Origin: Terriglobales bacterium
GTDB lineage: Bacteria; Acidobacteriota; Terriglobia; Terriglobales; Acidobacteriaceae
NCBI GenBank assembly: GCA_025934735.1
Contig: JAICWP010000010.1
Coordinates: forward strand, 62,001-126,000
DNA: 64,000 bases
Direction of reading: 5' to 3'
Shown piece after piece: positions 53,683 through 61,418 of the stretch. Within the stretch, counting starts at the first letter, position 1. Every line of letters starts with the position of its first letter. The position numbers were made by a program, and so were the translations under genes. The notes under the pieces were generated by a model. It did no database searches. It was not told the DNA's origin and worked only from the letters and a program-made list of their open reading frames with translations.

Positions 53683-53937
53683 ATGAATAGTCGGCGATTA
53701 ATACGGTGGCTCGGCCTTTCGCTTCTGGTGCTCAGTTCGGCGGTTCCGGCTTTGGCTCAGAGTTGCGCCCTTTGCTATACCCAGGCCGCGTCCTCCGGCA
53801 CGCGCATGATTCAAGCCTTGCAGGCTGGAATTCTAATTCTGGTCATTCCGCCCACTTTTGGATCCTTGGTGGTCATCGGCATCCTCTATCGTAAGCGCAA
53901 TCATTTTTACCAAGCGGATGCCAATAACGGCGCCTGA
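53683..53937 (+). CDS. Small exported/membrane protein at the end of the oxidase operon
   Basis: An 84-residue protein with a signal peptide ending in VPALAQ, followed by SCALCYTQAA and one transmembrane helix (AGILILVIPPTFGSLVVIGILYR). The CxxC pair just after the cleavage site could bind copper or form a disulfide, which fits an oxidase assembly role, though the family is not one I recognise. It starts 12 nt after coxD. Confidence 0.68.
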   Translation: MNSRRLIRWLGLSLLVLSSAVPALAQSCALCYTQAASSGTRMIQALQAGILILVIPPTFGSLVVIGILYRKRNHFYQADANNGA

Positions 53938-54125
53938 CCCAGCCCTTGAACAGAAACCTCCTTCCTTCCGAAGATGTCGCTGTCCGCCCGCCCGCACCGT
54001 CTGAGGTTTTTATAACGCTAAGCCCGGCCCACGCAGACTGGGCAGGGGGATAAGATTTTCTTTGCCCCTGAATCCGGCGCCGGGCGATACCATTTTCCCG
54101 GGCACAACCTACGAGGCTAGCGGTA

Positions 54126-55130
54126 TTGCGATCTGTGTTCATGAACGGTGTGGCGGTCCTTCTTCTGTTCGCTCTCTCCGGCGCAGCCCAGGAGCAAACT
54201 CCCCTTTGGGTGGTCAACCTGCATGGCAAGTTCGGCTATATCAACCGCCAGGGCCAAATGGTGATACCGGCGAATTTTGCCTTTGCCTGGCCTTTCAGCG
54301 AGGGGCTGGCCTCTGCTTGGATAGGCGATCAGCAGAGTTCCAAGGCCGGTTACATTGACCCAAGCGGAAAGCTGGTGATCGGCGCCCGCTTCGATGACGC
54401 CCGTGCCTTCCACGATGGCCTGGCAGCGGTCTCCATTGGCGGCCAGTGGAGCTTTATTGACAAGGTTGGAGCCCGGCTGACAACCGAAGATTACGAGGAC
54501 CTCCACGACTTCAGCCAGGACCGCGGTGCTTTCCGGCTAAAAATGAAATGGGGTTATCTCGACCCCCAGGGGCACACCGTTATTCCTGCTCAGTACAACC
54601 TGGCTGGTTCCTTCAGCCAGGGTCTGGCCTGGGTATTCCGCGGCAGCCATTGTGGCTTCATTGACCTCAAGGGTCACATCGTCATCCCCGTCACCTTCGA
54701 CCGCTGCTCCGATTTTTCCCAGGGGCTGGCGGCGGTCGAAATCGAGGAACACTGGGGCTATATCAACCCGGCCGGTAAGTTTCAGATTAGGCCGCGCTTT
54801 GTTTCGGCGCTCTCCTTCTCCGAAGGGCTCGCAGCGGTGGAGTTCCGGGGCGCATGGGGTTATATCAACCCCAGCGGGCGCTTTGCGGTTCGGCCCCAGT
54901 TTTTTAGCGTTAACGGGCGCCAGGCGGCCACCAGCTTCTCCCAGGGTAAGGCCTGCGTGAAGCTCCGGGACAGGTGGGGCTTTATTAACCAGCAGGGAAA
55001 AGTAGTGATACCGCCCAAATTTGTCCAAGGCGGCAAGTTCCAGGACGGGCTGGCGGACGTTTGCGATACCCCTTCCCATTGCGGCTACATTGATGGCAAC
55101 GGGCAGTACGTTTGGTCAGGCGACCGCTAG
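54126..55130 (+). CDS. Secreted WG-repeat protein
   Basis: The start is TTG at 54126 or ATG at 54141; the first gives 334 residues. A signal peptide ends in LSGAAQ. Eight or more WG-type repeats of about 40 residues follow, each ending with a pattern such as WGYINPAGKFQIRPRF, WGFINQQGKVVIPPKF or CGFIDLKGHIVIPVTF. WG repeats form beta-propeller-like binding domains with no known enzyme activity. It lies downstream of the oxidase operon on the same strand. Confidence 0.85.
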   Translation: MRSVFMNGVAVLLLFALSGAAQEQTPLWVVNLHGKFGYINRQGQMVIPANFAFAWPFSEGLASAWIGDQQSSKAGYIDPSGKLVIGARFDDARAFHDGLAAVSIGGQWSFIDKVGARLTTEDYEDLHDFSQDRGAFRLKMKWGYLDPQGHTVIPAQYNLAGSFSQGLAWVFRGSHCGFIDLKGHIVIPVTFDRCSDFSQGLAAVEIEEHWGYINPAGKFQIRPRFVSALSFSEGLAAVEFRGAWGYINPSGRFAVRPQFFSVNGRQAATSFSQGKACVKLRDRWGFINQQGKVVIPPKFVQGGKFQDGLADVCDTPSHCGYIDGNGQYVWSGDR

Positions 55131-55191
55131 CCGTCTGCCTGCCATTCCGGCCGCTTTTTTTTGGTGTATCCTCTGTTCGCCTCAGGGGTCT

Positions 55192-55416
55192 ATGCGGAGA
55201 AAGAGGCCCCGCATGACCTTCATGCATACCCCCGAGTTCCGCAGGCGTGAACAACTGCGCAGAAATCAGACCCACTGCCACGCCGGTCACCCCCTGACTC
55301 CGCACAACACCCGCGAGGAGGTCTGTACGCGCAATGGAAGGGAGTACACTCTCCGCATCTGCAAAGCCTGTGAGCGGCAAAGGCACAGGCAAAAGAAGAG
55401 AGCCTCAGGCCGATAA
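55192..55416 (+). CDS. Small zinc-finger-like basic protein
   Basis: ATG at 55192 gives 74 residues (a second ATG lies at 55213). The sequence is strongly basic and contains THCHAGHPLTPHNT followed, after a Cys-containing loop, by LRICKACERQR. The C-x-x-G-H ... C-x-x-C pattern matches small zinc-binding domains that often sit next to HNH nucleases or in phage proteins. No such neighbour is present here. Function unknown. Confidence 0.6.
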   Translation: MRRKRPRMTFMHTPEFRRREQLRRNQTHCHAGHPLTPHNTREEVCTRNGREYTLRICKACERQRHRQKKRASGR

Positions 55417-55443
55417 ACCGTTTTGACTCAAGGTCCGCCCCAT

Positions 55444-55459
55444 TGTGATGGCCATCACA
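55444..55459. promoter_or_regulatory. CRP/FNR-like palindrome upstream of the cupredoxin gene
   Basis: TGTGATGGCCATCACA is a perfect 16-bp palindrome of the CRP type (TGTGA-N6-TCACA). It lies about 115 nt before the cupredoxin ATG, consistent with an activator site for this gene. Confidence 0.6.
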
Positions 55460-55575
55460 TTAGCCCGTGATATAAGTCATATCCCCCTTGTGACGACTTT
55501 CCTATCCTGAACCTGCATTGAAAACCCCAAGCTTCAGCTCAGGAAAGGGCTGAAATTCAGGAAAGGTCAGAACTC

Positions 55576-56160
55576 ATGAAAAAGAATCTTCTCATTGCGG
55601 TTATCAGTTTCCTGGCTCTGAGCCTGGTGGCCAGCGCCGGCACCCTCAGCGGCAGTGTCAAGGGCGCCCAGGGACAATCGGTGGTTTATCTGGAACCGGT
55701 GCAGGCCGCCGCGCCCGCGCCCGCTCCGACCCAGGTGTACAAGATGGATCAGCGGGGCATGAAGTTCATCCCCAGCGTGCTGGTGGTTCCGGTGGGCGCT
55801 ACCGTGGAATTCGACAACGACGATGCCGGCGCCCACAACGTGCGCTGGGCTTCCATCGGCGGCCAGACCCGCTTCGGACACAACCTGGGCAACTTCGCCG
55901 CCGGGCAGAAGGGAACCTGGAAATTTGAGCACGCCGGCGTGGTGCCGCTGATGTGCACCATGCATCCCGATATGTCCGCTTACATCGTCGTGACCCCCAG
56001 CCCCTACTACGCGCAGACCGACCAGATCCTGGGCGATTTCTTCATCCAGAACGTCCCCGATGGCCAATACAAGGCCGTGGTGTGGCACAACGGCAAGACC
56101 ACCTCGCAGGTGGTTAAAGTCGCCGGCAACACCAAGGTGGATCTGGCGGCTGGCAAGTAG
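55576..56160 (+). CDS. Secreted cupredoxin (plastocyanin-like) protein 2
   Basis: A 194-residue exported protein with a signal peptide ending near LVASAG. Type 1 copper ligands are His87 in AHNVRW, and Cys127, His130 and Met133 in MCTMHPDM. An N-terminal beta segment and Ala/Pro linker precede the core. A C-terminal strand pair (PDGQYKAVVWHNGKTTSQVVKVAG) resembles the one in the first cupredoxin. It is a likely electron carrier in the periplasm. A strong terminator follows. Confidence 0.85.
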   Translation: MKKNLLIAVISFLALSLVASAGTLSGSVKGAQGQSVVYLEPVQAAAPAPAPTQVYKMDQRGMKFIPSVLVVPVGATVEFDNDDAGAHNVRWASIGGQTRFGHNLGNFAAGQKGTWKFEHAGVVPLMCTMHPDMSAYIVVTPSPYYAQTDQILGDFFIQNVPDGQYKAVVWHNGKTTSQVVKVAGNTKVDLAAGK

Positions 56161-56188
56161 AACCGGATTCCTCCTCCTGGTAAATGGC

Positions 56189-56222
56189 AAGGCGCGGACT
56201 GCAAACTCCGCGCCTTCTTTTT
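56189..56222 (+). terminator. Rho-independent terminator after cupredoxin 2
   Basis: A perfect 10-bp stem, aaggcgcgga / tccgcgcctt, with an 8-nt loop is followed by a T-rich tract (ctttttc). It starts 29 nt past the stop codon. Confidence 0.9.
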
Positions 56223-56261
56223 CCCCACAAACAAACGTGCAGCCTCCCCAACATGCGATGT

Positions 56262-56275
56262 GTGACCGAGGTCAC
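56262..56275. promoter_or_regulatory. CRP/FNR-like palindrome A upstream of the second cytochrome-porin
   Basis: GTGACCGAGGTCAC has 6-bp inverted arms and fits GTGA-N6-TCAC. It lies in the 303-nt gap before the porin-cytochrome gene. Confidence 0.5.
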
Positions 56276-56292
56276 CCCGCCGGGTGACGCCA

Positions 56293-56310
56293 TTGTGACC
56301 ACGATCACAA
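56293..56310. promoter_or_regulatory. CRP/FNR-like palindrome B upstream of the second cytochrome-porin
   Basis: TTGTGACCACGATCACAA has perfect 6-bp arms with a 6-nt spacer and is the closest match here to the CRP consensus. It lies 31 bp (centre to centre, about three helical turns) from site A. The remaining gap to 56525 has no gene but ends in AAGAGGAGGAG, a strong ribosome-binding site. Confidence 0.6.
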
Positions 56311-56525
56311 ACGGGTGTGACAAGAGTTACAGCGTTATGTACGTCGTGAAGCGACAATTCCCCCAACATCCGTACGCGGGGCGCGGGGCCTCGCTTCCGT
56401 CAATCCGGACTTGGGGTGACGTTCAGCAGTGTGCACGATTCACAGGTGAGGAGCGCGGCATGCGCCTGGCACATGATTCGCAGTCTTGGCATTTATCCGA
56501 TACCCCTCAAGAGGAGGAGAGGTCA

Positions 56526-57860
56526 ATGGGAAAGAGCATCTCGCTGTGGCTGTTTGTCCTGATCGTACTTTCTATCCTGGCGCCCCAGGCAGAGGCGGTA
56601 CCCAGTTATGCGCGCCAGACCGGCTTGTCCTGCAACGGCTGCCACTACACGCCCCCCGAACTGAATCCGGCGGGACGCCTGTTCAAACTCTACGGCTACA
56701 TTGACAAGATGAAGGACGGCGGAATCACCGCCGAGAGCAACAAGCGGGAAGCAGGCCTGGACCTGCTTCGCGTGCTGCCCCTCTCCGCCTGGCTGGAAGC
56801 TTCCTTCACCAACACCAAGACTCCTCAGCCTGGCACTCAGAACGGCAACGTGGAATTCCCCCAGGATATCTCTCTGTTTCTGGCCGGGGCCTGGTCCACC
56901 CACATCGGCAGTTTCCTGCAGGTCACCTACGACACGCAGGGCGACCATTTCAGCATGGATAACACCGACATCCGCTACGCTCGCATCAAGAAGCTGGCGG
57001 GCAAAGAGTGGGTCGTCGGCTTGACCCTCAACAACAATCCCACCGTGGAAGATCTGTGGAACTCCACGCCGGCCTGGGGATATCCCTTTATTGCCAGCGA
57101 CGTCGCGCCGGGTCCCACGGCCGCCCCCATCATTCAAGGCGCTCTGGGACAGGATGTGGGCGGATTGGGCGCCTACACCATGTGGGACCAGCATTTATAT
57201 TTCGCGGGAACCCTCTACCGTTCCAGCCACATCGGCACGCCCGAGCCAACTACCGGGCAGGACCTGGCGTTCAACATACGCGGCGTGGCCCCCTACTGGC
57301 GCCTAGCCTGGCAGCAAGATGGAATCAAGAATAATTTCGAAGTCGGCACGTATGGCATCCACATGAATTCCACTCCCGGCGCTATTACCGGCCTGGAAGA
57401 CACCTACACTGACTATGGGTTTGACTTCCAGTACGACCGCACGATCGGCAAGGACGTGTTGTCCTGGCGTGGTACCTACGTTCGGGAGAACTCAGCGTTA
57501 GCCGCCACCCTGGCTGCTGGCGCCGCCGCTGTCAATAATCATCATCTGGATTCGTTCAACACCAACGCCGAGTACCACTTCGGCAACCGTTATTCCGCAG
57601 CCCTCGGCTGGTTCACCACCTCGGGCACCACCGACCCCCTCTTGTTTACGCCGGCGCCCGTGACCGGCAGCGCCAACGGCAGCCCCAAGAGCCGTGGCTA
57701 CTCCCTTAATTTCTCGGTGTGGCCTATCCAGAATCTCGACCTCGGCCTGCAATACACCGGCTACACCAGCTTCAACGGTTTGGCCAATAACTATGACGCT
57801 GCCGGCCGCAACGCCAGCGGCAATAACACGGTTTACCTGCTGGCGCGTTTCATCTTCTAA
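56526..57860 (+). CDS. Cyc2-like outer-membrane monoheme cytochrome-porin 2
   Basis: ATG at 56526, behind GAGGAGGAGAGG, gives 444 residues. A signal peptide ends near PQAEA. VPSYARQTGLSCNGCHYTPPEL holds the single heme motif (Cys36, Cys39, His40), followed by NPAGRLFKLYGY, again the Cyc2-type N-terminus. The rest is strand-rich and ends in LLARFIF, with a C-terminal Phe. The frame is open upstream, but that part contains the palindromes and is not coding. Iron or other extracellular electron uptake is inferred. Confidence 0.78.
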   Translation: MGKSISLWLFVLIVLSILAPQAEAVPSYARQTGLSCNGCHYTPPELNPAGRLFKLYGYIDKMKDGGITAESNKREAGLDLLRVLPLSAWLEASFTNTKTPQPGTQNGNVEFPQDISLFLAGAWSTHIGSFLQVTYDTQGDHFSMDNTDIRYARIKKLAGKEWVVGLTLNNNPTVEDLWNSTPAWGYPFIASDVAPGPTAAPIIQGALGQDVGGLGAYTMWDQHLYFAGTLYRSSHIGTPEPTTGQDLAFNIRGVAPYWRLAWQQDGIKNNFEVGTYGIHMNSTPGAITGLEDTYTDYGFDFQYDRTIGKDVLSWRGTYVRENSALAATLAAGAAAVNNHHLDSFNTNAEYHFGNRYSAALGWFTTSGTTDPLLFTPAPVTGSANGSPKSRGYSLNFSVWPIQNLDLGLQYTGYTSFNGLANNYDAAGRNASGNNTVYLLARFIF

Positions 57861-57865
57861 TCCAC

Positions 57866-57899
57866 GGCGTAGCTGCGGAGGCCACTCGGTAGCTACGCC
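57866..57899 (+). terminator. Possible terminator hairpin after the second cytochrome-porin
   Basis: A 9-bp stem, ggcgtagct / agctacgcc, with a 16-nt loop begins 6 nt after the stop codon. Only a weak T-rich tail (attcctt) follows, so terminator function is uncertain. Confidence 0.4.
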
Positions 57900-58007
57900 A
57901 TTCCTTGTATGTGCACGGAACCGTGTGGGCACGGGGCTTTGCCCCAAGCAGGGCGAGTGCTCGCCTTCGGGTTTGCATCCTGAGCAGCCAAGGACCTGCT
58001 TTGTGAT

Positions 58008-60137
58008 TTACCACACTACGCACCGGTCCTTCCGCACCAGCGGCGTATTCGCCTTGCAGTGGAACGCTTCCTGGAACTGCGGCATGTTCACCACCACTCC
58101 ATTGATGCGGTACTGCGCCGGCGAGTGCTCATCGGTCATGGCGCGCAGCCGCAGGTTCTCCGGGCGCTCATTGGAGCAAGCCCACTGCGCGAAGCCTACG
58201 AAGTAGCGCTGCTCCGGAGTCAGCCCGTCGCGGCCCTCCAGTTTCTGCCCCTTGGTAGCCGCCTGCCATGCCTTATAGGCCAGAATCGTGCCGCCCAGGT
58301 CGGCCACGTCTTCGCCCAGAGTCAAACGGCTGTTGATTTTGATGTTGTCCACCACCGTGTATTGAGCGTACTGGTCGGCCACGCAGGTTGTGCGGCGGTT
58401 GAACTCTGCTCCGTCCTGCTTGCTCCACCAGTCGCGCAGGTTGCCGCGAGCGTCGAATTTGCTGCCTTCATCATCGAAGCCGTGGGTCAACTCGTGCCCG
58501 ATGGTCGAGCCGGTGTCGCCGTAATTGGGCGCGTCGTCCAGCTTGGGATCGTAGAGCGGCGGCTGCAGCACCCCAGCGGGGAAGTTGATGTCGTTCATCT
58601 GCGGATTGTAGTAAGCGTTCACCGTGGGCGCCGGCATCGTCCACTCCGTGCGGTCCGGCGGCTTGCCGATCTTGTTCAGCTCGCGCTGCGATTCAAACAC
58701 GGTGGCGCGCTCCACGTTGCCCAGGAAGTCATTGCGCGCAACCCTCACCGAGCTGTAGTCGCGCCACTTATCGGGATAGCCGATCTTGTTCACGATAGTG
58801 TGCAGCTTGAGCAGCGCCTGCTGCTTGGTTGGCGGGGTCATCCAGGTCAGCCCCTTAATTTCCTCTTCCATCGCCTGTTCGATCCCGCGCGTCATCTTTA
58901 GAGTGCGTTGTTTCATCTCCGGGGTAAACGTGCGGGCGACGAATTCCTTGCCCAGCGGATCGGTCAGGTCGCGGTTCACCAGGCGCACACACCGTTTCCA
59001 CCGTGCCGGCATCTGCTCCACTCCGCGCAGAGTCCGCGAGTAAAAGTTGAAGTCTTCCTGCACGAAAGCGGCGGAGAGATAAGGCGCGTTCTCATGCAGC
59101 AGGTGCCATCGCAAGTAGGCTTGCAGCTCGGTCATCGGAGTCTGGCTGATGATCCGGCCCACTTCCTGGTAAAACGCCGGTTCGGTGACGTTAAATTCGC
59201 TGAGCTGCGGATGCCCGATCGCCTGCAGGTAGGCGCTCCAGTCGAAATCCGGCGTCAGCGCCTGCAGTTGCGGCCGGGTCATCTTGTGGTAAAGCTTATA
59301 AGGATCGCGCTGCTCCACCCGCGTCAGCGAAGCCTTGGCCAGCTCCGTTTCAAGGCGCAAAATCGTGCTGGCATCGCCCTGGGCCGCAGCCGCGGCTTCG
59401 CCCGCAAGCTGCAGCATTTTGCTCACATGGGCCACGTACTGCTGCCGGATCTCCTGCGACTTGGCGTCTGCCTTGGTGTAGTAATCGCGGTCGGGCAGGC
59501 CCAGTCCGCCGGCCAGCGCGTACGCGATTACCTGCTCGGAATTGCCCAGGTCCTGGTCCGAGGTGAAGCGAAACAAGGTGCCGCTGGAGCCGCGGCCATA
59601 TTCGTACATATGTCCCAGCAGGTGCTCGCTGCCCAGGTAGGCGGGGATCTCGTTCTTCGATTTCAGCGCGGCAATGCGCTCCAGGCGCGGCTGCAGCCCC
59701 GTCAGGCCAAGCTTCTCGACCGCCTGGGTATCCATGCAGGCGGCGAAGTAATCCCCGATTTTCTGCTGGTCGGCAGTGCGGTTGGCAGTGCGTTGCGATG
59801 AATCCTGCAGAATGCCCCACAGGAAGCGTTGGTTGTCTTCGTAGAGCTTGCCGTATACGTCCCACGAAGCCTGGTCCGCGGGAATTGGATTCTTCTTCAT
59901 CCACCCGCCGCAGGAGTACGTGTAGAGGTCCGTGCATGGATCCACGGACCGGTCCATGGCAGCAGGGTCGAGGCTGGGCGAATATGGCAGCGCGGTAATA
60001 GGCCGATCCTGTTCGGCAGTGGCGGCGGTGGTCGCTGGTTTTGCGTTGCTCGGCGTTTGTTGCGCCAGCGGCAGGACCACTGCGATTCCACTCAGAAACA
60101 GCGCAAGAGCCGCAACCTTCAGAGCTCGAGTTCTCAT
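58008..60137 (-). CDS. Secreted M13 family zinc metallopeptidase (neprilysin-like)
   Basis: A 709-residue exported protein with a signal peptide (LALFLSGIAVVLPLAQ). SVDPCTDLYTYSCGGW opens the peptidase. The zinc site is HELTH in TIGHELTHGFDDEG, the third ligand lies in LGEDVADLGG, and the conserved VNAYYNPQMNDINFPAG precedes it. The C-terminus ends in DRCVVW, the CxxW ending of the neprilysin family. It likely degrades peptides in the periplasm. No operon partner. Confidence 0.94.
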   Translation of the reverse strand: MRTRALKVAALALFLSGIAVVLPLAQQTPSNAKPATTAATAEQDRPITALPYSPSLDPAAMDRSVDPCTDLYTYSCGGWMKKNPIPADQASWDVYGKLYEDNQRFLWGILQDSSQRTANRTADQQKIGDYFAACMDTQAVEKLGLTGLQPRLERIAALKSKNEIPAYLGSEHLLGHMYEYGRGSSGTLFRFTSDQDLGNSEQVIAYALAGGLGLPDRDYYTKADAKSQEIRQQYVAHVSKMLQLAGEAAAAAQGDASTILRLETELAKASLTRVEQRDPYKLYHKMTRPQLQALTPDFDWSAYLQAIGHPQLSEFNVTEPAFYQEVGRIISQTPMTELQAYLRWHLLHENAPYLSAAFVQEDFNFYSRTLRGVEQMPARWKRCVRLVNRDLTDPLGKEFVARTFTPEMKQRTLKMTRGIEQAMEEEIKGLTWMTPPTKQQALLKLHTIVNKIGYPDKWRDYSSVRVARNDFLGNVERATVFESQRELNKIGKPPDRTEWTMPAPTVNAYYNPQMNDINFPAGVLQPPLYDPKLDDAPNYGDTGSTIGHELTHGFDDEGSKFDARGNLRDWWSKQDGAEFNRRTTCVADQYAQYTVVDNIKINSRLTLGEDVADLGGTILAYKAWQAATKGQKLEGRDGLTPEQRYFVGFAQWACSNERPENLRLRAMTDEHSPAQYRINGVVVNMPQFQEAFHCKANTPLVRKDRCVVW

Positions 60138-60335
60138 CAGCTTCTCCTCATCAACGGGCCGCTGGTCGCGGCGCGAACCCCGCAGTGTACCCTAAGACGA
60201 AATTCCACCACACGGACGCAAACGAAAATCATTGTCGATTGATGATTTACGATTCTTGAAAAGCTCCAGGCTGAAACAAATCGGCAATCGAAAATCTTAA
60301 ATCTCCCTTGTGTCTCTTTGGTGAGGAGTGAGGTT

Positions 60336-60872
60336 TTAGACCTTCTCGGCCTTCTCATAGATGACCAGATCGCCCTGGCGGCGCAGGTCTTCGGGATGGT
60401 AGCGGGGAATAGGTAACTCGGTTTGCTTGAACTCTACCGGCGCGGCTTTCTTCTCCATCAGACCCAATGCCACGGCAACGCCGTAGATGATGGCCTCCGG
60501 CCGCGGCGGGCAGCCAAGGATGTAGTAATTCACCGGCACGACTTTCTCCACCGGCCCCAGCACAGAGTAGCTGTCGAACCACATGCCGCCGCCGCAGGCG
60601 CAGGACCCGATGGCAAACACCAGCTTGGGCGCGGGCATGGCCTCATACGCGGCCCGGAGGGCGCGGGCGGTCGCCCGCATGCCTGGACCCTGGCACAACA
60701 TAACATCGGCGTGGCGTGGCGAGCCCACCAGCCGGATGCCGAAGCGCTCCGCGTCATAATACGGCGTCAGCGCGTTCAGCACCTCGATGTCGCACCCGTT
60801 GCACCCGCCGCTATTGGCGTGGTACACCCACAGCGAACGGCCGAACATTTTCTGGCACAGCTCCTTCAGCAT
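60336..60872 (-). CDS. Group 4 [NiFe]-hydrogenase small subunit (HycG/HyfI-like)
   Basis: A 178-residue soluble iron-sulfur protein homologous to NuoB. Proximal-cluster ligands are Cys24 and Cys27 in SGGCNGCDIEVL, Cys91 in GSCACGGG and Cys121 in GCPPRPE. The SGGCNGCDIE form is typical of energy-converting hydrogenases rather than complex I. It is the last of four genes; its start is 6 nt after the stop of the ferredoxin gene. Confidence 0.88.
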   Translation of the reverse strand: MLKELCQKMFGRSLWVYHANSGGCNGCDIEVLNALTPYYDAERFGIRLVGSPRHADVMLCQGPGMRATARALRAAYEAMPAPKLVFAIGSCACGGGMWFDSYSVLGPVEKVVPVNYYILGCPPRPEAIIYGVAVALGLMEKKAAPVEFKQTELPIPRYHPEDLRRQGDLVIYEKAEKV

Positions 60873-60878
60873 GGCCGC

Positions 60879-61406
60879 CTACCAATCCATTTCGATGAAA
60901 ATATCCTTCACCGCCGGCTGGTTCTCCTGATATGCGCCGGCGCCAAATATCCAGCGCTGGTTTTGTAGATCGTCGAAGCGATACCCCGTCAGCTTCAGCT
61001 TTTCTAGTGCCGACTCGTCCTTGAAGCAGCGCCCGCAGCGCTGGCACGTGCTCATGAACAGCTCCATGCGCTGCTGCGCGTCGCCAATGTCGTTGGTGCT
61101 GGTTTCAAATTCGCGGCTCATAGTGATGGCTTTTTCCGGGCAGACCTCCGCGCATCGGCCGCAGTAGGTGCAGCGCCCGCCTACGTACTGCAGAATGCGC
61201 AGCTCCTGGCAGACGTCGAAAATCAGGATGGACCGCGCGGGGCAGTTGTTGGCGCACCCGCCGCAGCCCACACACTTGTTTCCGTCGAATACCGGGCGTC
61301 CCCGGAAACCCTCCGGCACGGCTTGCCCCAGCGGGGGGTAGGGCAGCGTGACTTTCCCTGCGCCCAGGCAGAGCAGCGTTTCCTCGAGTTTGCTCAGCAG
61401 CGAAAT
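60879..61406 (-). CDS. Polyferredoxin subunit of group 4 hydrogenase (HyfH/NuoI-like), apparent ATT start
   Basis: Two 4Fe-4S motifs, CVGCGGCANNCP and CTYCGRCAEVCP, are followed by CQRCGRC. The conserved N-terminus LLSKLEETLLCLGAGKVTLPYP is encoded in frame, but no ATG, GTG or TTG occurs before it. ATT at 61406 lies 8 nt after GAGGAG, which itself overlaps the stop of the upstream gene, and gives 175 residues. GTG at 61319 is the only standard start and would remove 29 residues. It should pass electrons between ferredoxin and the hydrogenase. Confidence 0.85.
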   Translation of the reverse strand: MSLLSKLEETLLCLGAGKVTLPYPPLGQAVPEGFRGRPVFDGNKCVGCGGCANNCPARSILIFDVCQELRILQYVGGRCTYCGRCAEVCPEKAITMSREFETSTNDIGDAQQRMELFMSTCQRCGRCFKDESALEKLKLTGYRFDDLQNQRWIFGAGAYQENQPAVKDIFIEMDW

Positions 61407-61418
61407 AGCTTCATCTCC

